Part shown: positions 30,725-31,647 of the stretch, one piece after another
Position numbering within the stretch: position 1 is the stretch's first letter
How the letters are laid out: each line of letters begins with the position of its first letter
Assembly: GCA_902496945.1 (NCBI GenBank)
Contig: CABVDE010000021.1
Span: forward strand, 1-31,647
Source of the DNA: an uncultured Collinsella sp.
GTDB taxonomy: Bacteria; Actinomycetota; Coriobacteriia; Coriobacteriales; Coriobacteriaceae
Direction: 5' to 3'
Length of the DNA: 31,647 nucleotides
Program-made: the position numbers and the translations under genes
Notes under the pieces: generated by a model
What the model was told of the DNA's origin: nothing
The model's database searches: none
Seen by the model: only the letters and a program-made list of their open reading frames with translations

Positions 30725-31477
30725 ATGAGCGAAATCAATAACTCGAATGAGGTCGTCGTCAGCATCAAGAACCTCCAGAAGGCCTTTGGCGATAACGTGG
30801 TCCTGCGCGATATCGATCTGGACGTGCATAAGGGCGAGGTCGTCGTAGTCCTGGGTCCCTCGGGCTCGGGCAAGTCGACAATGCTTCGCTGCATCAATCG
30901 TCTGGAGCATCCCACGAGCGGCTCGATTGTCGTTGAGGGTGTGGACGTGTGCGCCAAGGGCGTCGACCTTAACAAGGTGCGTACACATCTGGGTATGGTG
31001 TTCCAGCAGTTCAATTTGTTCCCGCACCTGTCAGTCAAAAAGAACGTCATGCTCGCGCAGCAAAAGGTGCTCAAGCGCAGCAAGGAAGAGGCCGAGAAGA
31101 TTGCCGTCGAGGAGCTGACCAAGGTCGGTCTTGCCGAGCGTATCGACTTTATGCCGAGCCAGCTCTCGGGCGGCCAGCAGCAGCGCGTTGCCATAGCCCG
31201 CGCCCTGTCGATGAACCCTCACGTCATGCTTTTTGACGAGGCCACGTCGGCGCTCGATCCCGAGCTGGTTCGCGACGTTCTGGGTGTCATGCGCGACCTG
31301 GCGCGCGACGGCATGACCATGATTGTGGTGACGCACGAGATGGGCTTTGCCCGCGACGTCGCCGACCGCGTCGTCTTTATGGACGGCGGCGTCATTGTGG
31401 AAGAGGGTACGCCGAGCGAGGTCTTCGACCACCCCAAGAGCGAGCGCACCAAGGCATTTTTGGGCAATATCTCGTAG
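30725..31477 (+). CDS. Amino-acid ABC transporter ATP-binding protein
   Basis: The 250-residue ATPase powers the preceding transporter. It has the Walker A GPSGSGKST, the Q-loop GMVFQQFNLFPHL, the signature LSGGQQQRVAIARAL, Walker B VMLFDEATSALDPE, and the H-loop VVTHEMGF. It matches the GlnQ-type group of polar amino-acid transporters. ATG 30725 has AAGGAGG 7 bases upstream. A strong terminator closes the operon. Confidence 0.97.
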   Translation: MSEINNSNEVVVSIKNLQKAFGDNVVLRDIDLDVHKGEVVVVLGPSGSGKSTMLRCINRLEHPTSGSIVVEGVDVCAKGVDLNKVRTHLGMVFQQFNLFPHLSVKKNVMLAQQKVLKRSKEEAEKIAVEELTKVGLAERIDFMPSQLSGGQQQRVAIARALSMNPHVMLFDEATSALDPELVRDVLGVMRDLARDGMTMIVVTHEMGFARDVADRVVFMDGGVIVEEGTPSEVFDHPKSERTKAFLGNIS

Positions 31478-31505
31478 CTGGTTCACGCGACTGGCATTAC
31501 GGAAA

Positions 31506-31539
31506 ACGGGGCTGGACATGAATCCAGCCCCGTTTTTTT
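31506..31539 (+). terminator. Terminator of the ABC operon
   Basis: ACGGGGCTGGA (31506-31516) pairs perfectly with TCCAGCCCCGT (31523-31533), followed by seven T. Confidence 0.95.
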
Positions 31540-31565
31540 GTTGGGACGTCAATGAATTTTAGCGT

Positions 31566-31585
31566 GAACCCCTTTTGTCGGGTTC
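31566..31585 (-). terminator. Possible hairpin after the gene at the right edge
   Basis: GAACCC and GGGTTC (6 bp) lie just past the stop of the minus-strand gene; no U-run, so weak. Confidence 0.35.
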
Positions 31586-31595
31586 GGTGGTGCTG

Positions 31596-31647
31596 CTAGG
31601 CCAGCTCGGCGCCAAGGGTGCGGCAGGCGGCCTCAGCCTCCTCGTCG
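31596..31647 (-). CDS. C-terminal end of a gene running off the window
   Basis: A minus-strand frame enters at the right edge and reads DEEAEAACRTLGAELA before TAG (31598-31596). GC-rich codon use fits a real gene. Too little is present to name it. Confidence 0.6.
   Translation of the reverse strand, partial: DEEAEAACRTLGAELA

Noticed and set aside
1..31647. CRISPR array, rRNA genes or insertion sequence
   Set aside because: No regularly spaced direct repeats, rRNA sequence or transposase was seen.

Overview
The window is high-GC bacterial chromosome with dense, mostly short-spaced genes. The gene set (class III ribonucleotide reductase with its activase, GTP cyclohydrolase, an aldo/keto reductase with two 4Fe-4S motifs, actinobacterial-looking secreted proteins) suggests an anaerobic actinobacterium of the Coriobacteriia, most likely Collinsella or a close relative. 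This is inferred from protein character and codon use; no rRNA is present.

Layout. 1-1694 is the right end of an integrated element: a tyrosine integrase reading away from a 3' fragment of a tRNA-Val(GAC) gene (attachment site), followed by the tRNA's terminator. 1736-5548 holds a NrdR-box promoter, nrdD and nrdG, the last two separated by about 430 bases containing two very long inverted repeats. 5615-7284 carries folate genes (folE, an HD-domain protein, folB). 7291-8401 is a secreted beta-rich protein broken by a frameshift inside a CT repeat. 8509-17508 is housekeeping: a YgjP-like metallopeptidase, M19 dipeptidase, SlyD-like FKBP, UreE-like protein, Cof-type HAD phosphatase, Fur-family regulator, acylphosphatase, Gfo/Idh/MocA oxidoreductase, RNase HI, a LysR regulator, and a divergent O-acetylhomoserine sulfhydrylase gene with a possible leader peptide.

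17820-23422 is the accessory core. A secreted protein end, its terminator and a small two-helix membrane protein occur twice, and between the copies lies an AT-richer island (about 18989-22930). The island encodes, on the minus strand, a SAM methyltransferase, a 19-residue peptide with a strong ribosome binding site, a MccB-like (ThiF/E1-like) adenylating enzyme and an MFS exporter. A divergent ArsR-like regulator sits across a perfect operator palindrome. This matches the logic of microcin C-type peptide antibiotic clusters (short peptide, MccB, MccC exporter). The MccB-like gene has an in-frame TGA where a conserved Trp of the peptide-clamp domain is expected, so it is either split, read through or freshly inactivated.

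23532-31647 carries panE, a cyclase remnant, an aldo/keto reductase, a second Gfo/Idh/MocA oxidoreductase, endonuclease IV, and an amino-acid ABC transporter (binding protein, internal terminator, permease with an unusual extracytoplasmic N-terminal domain, ATPase). Two copies of a hairpin element with compensatory changes in its inner stem sit before the second oxidoreductase gene and before nfo.
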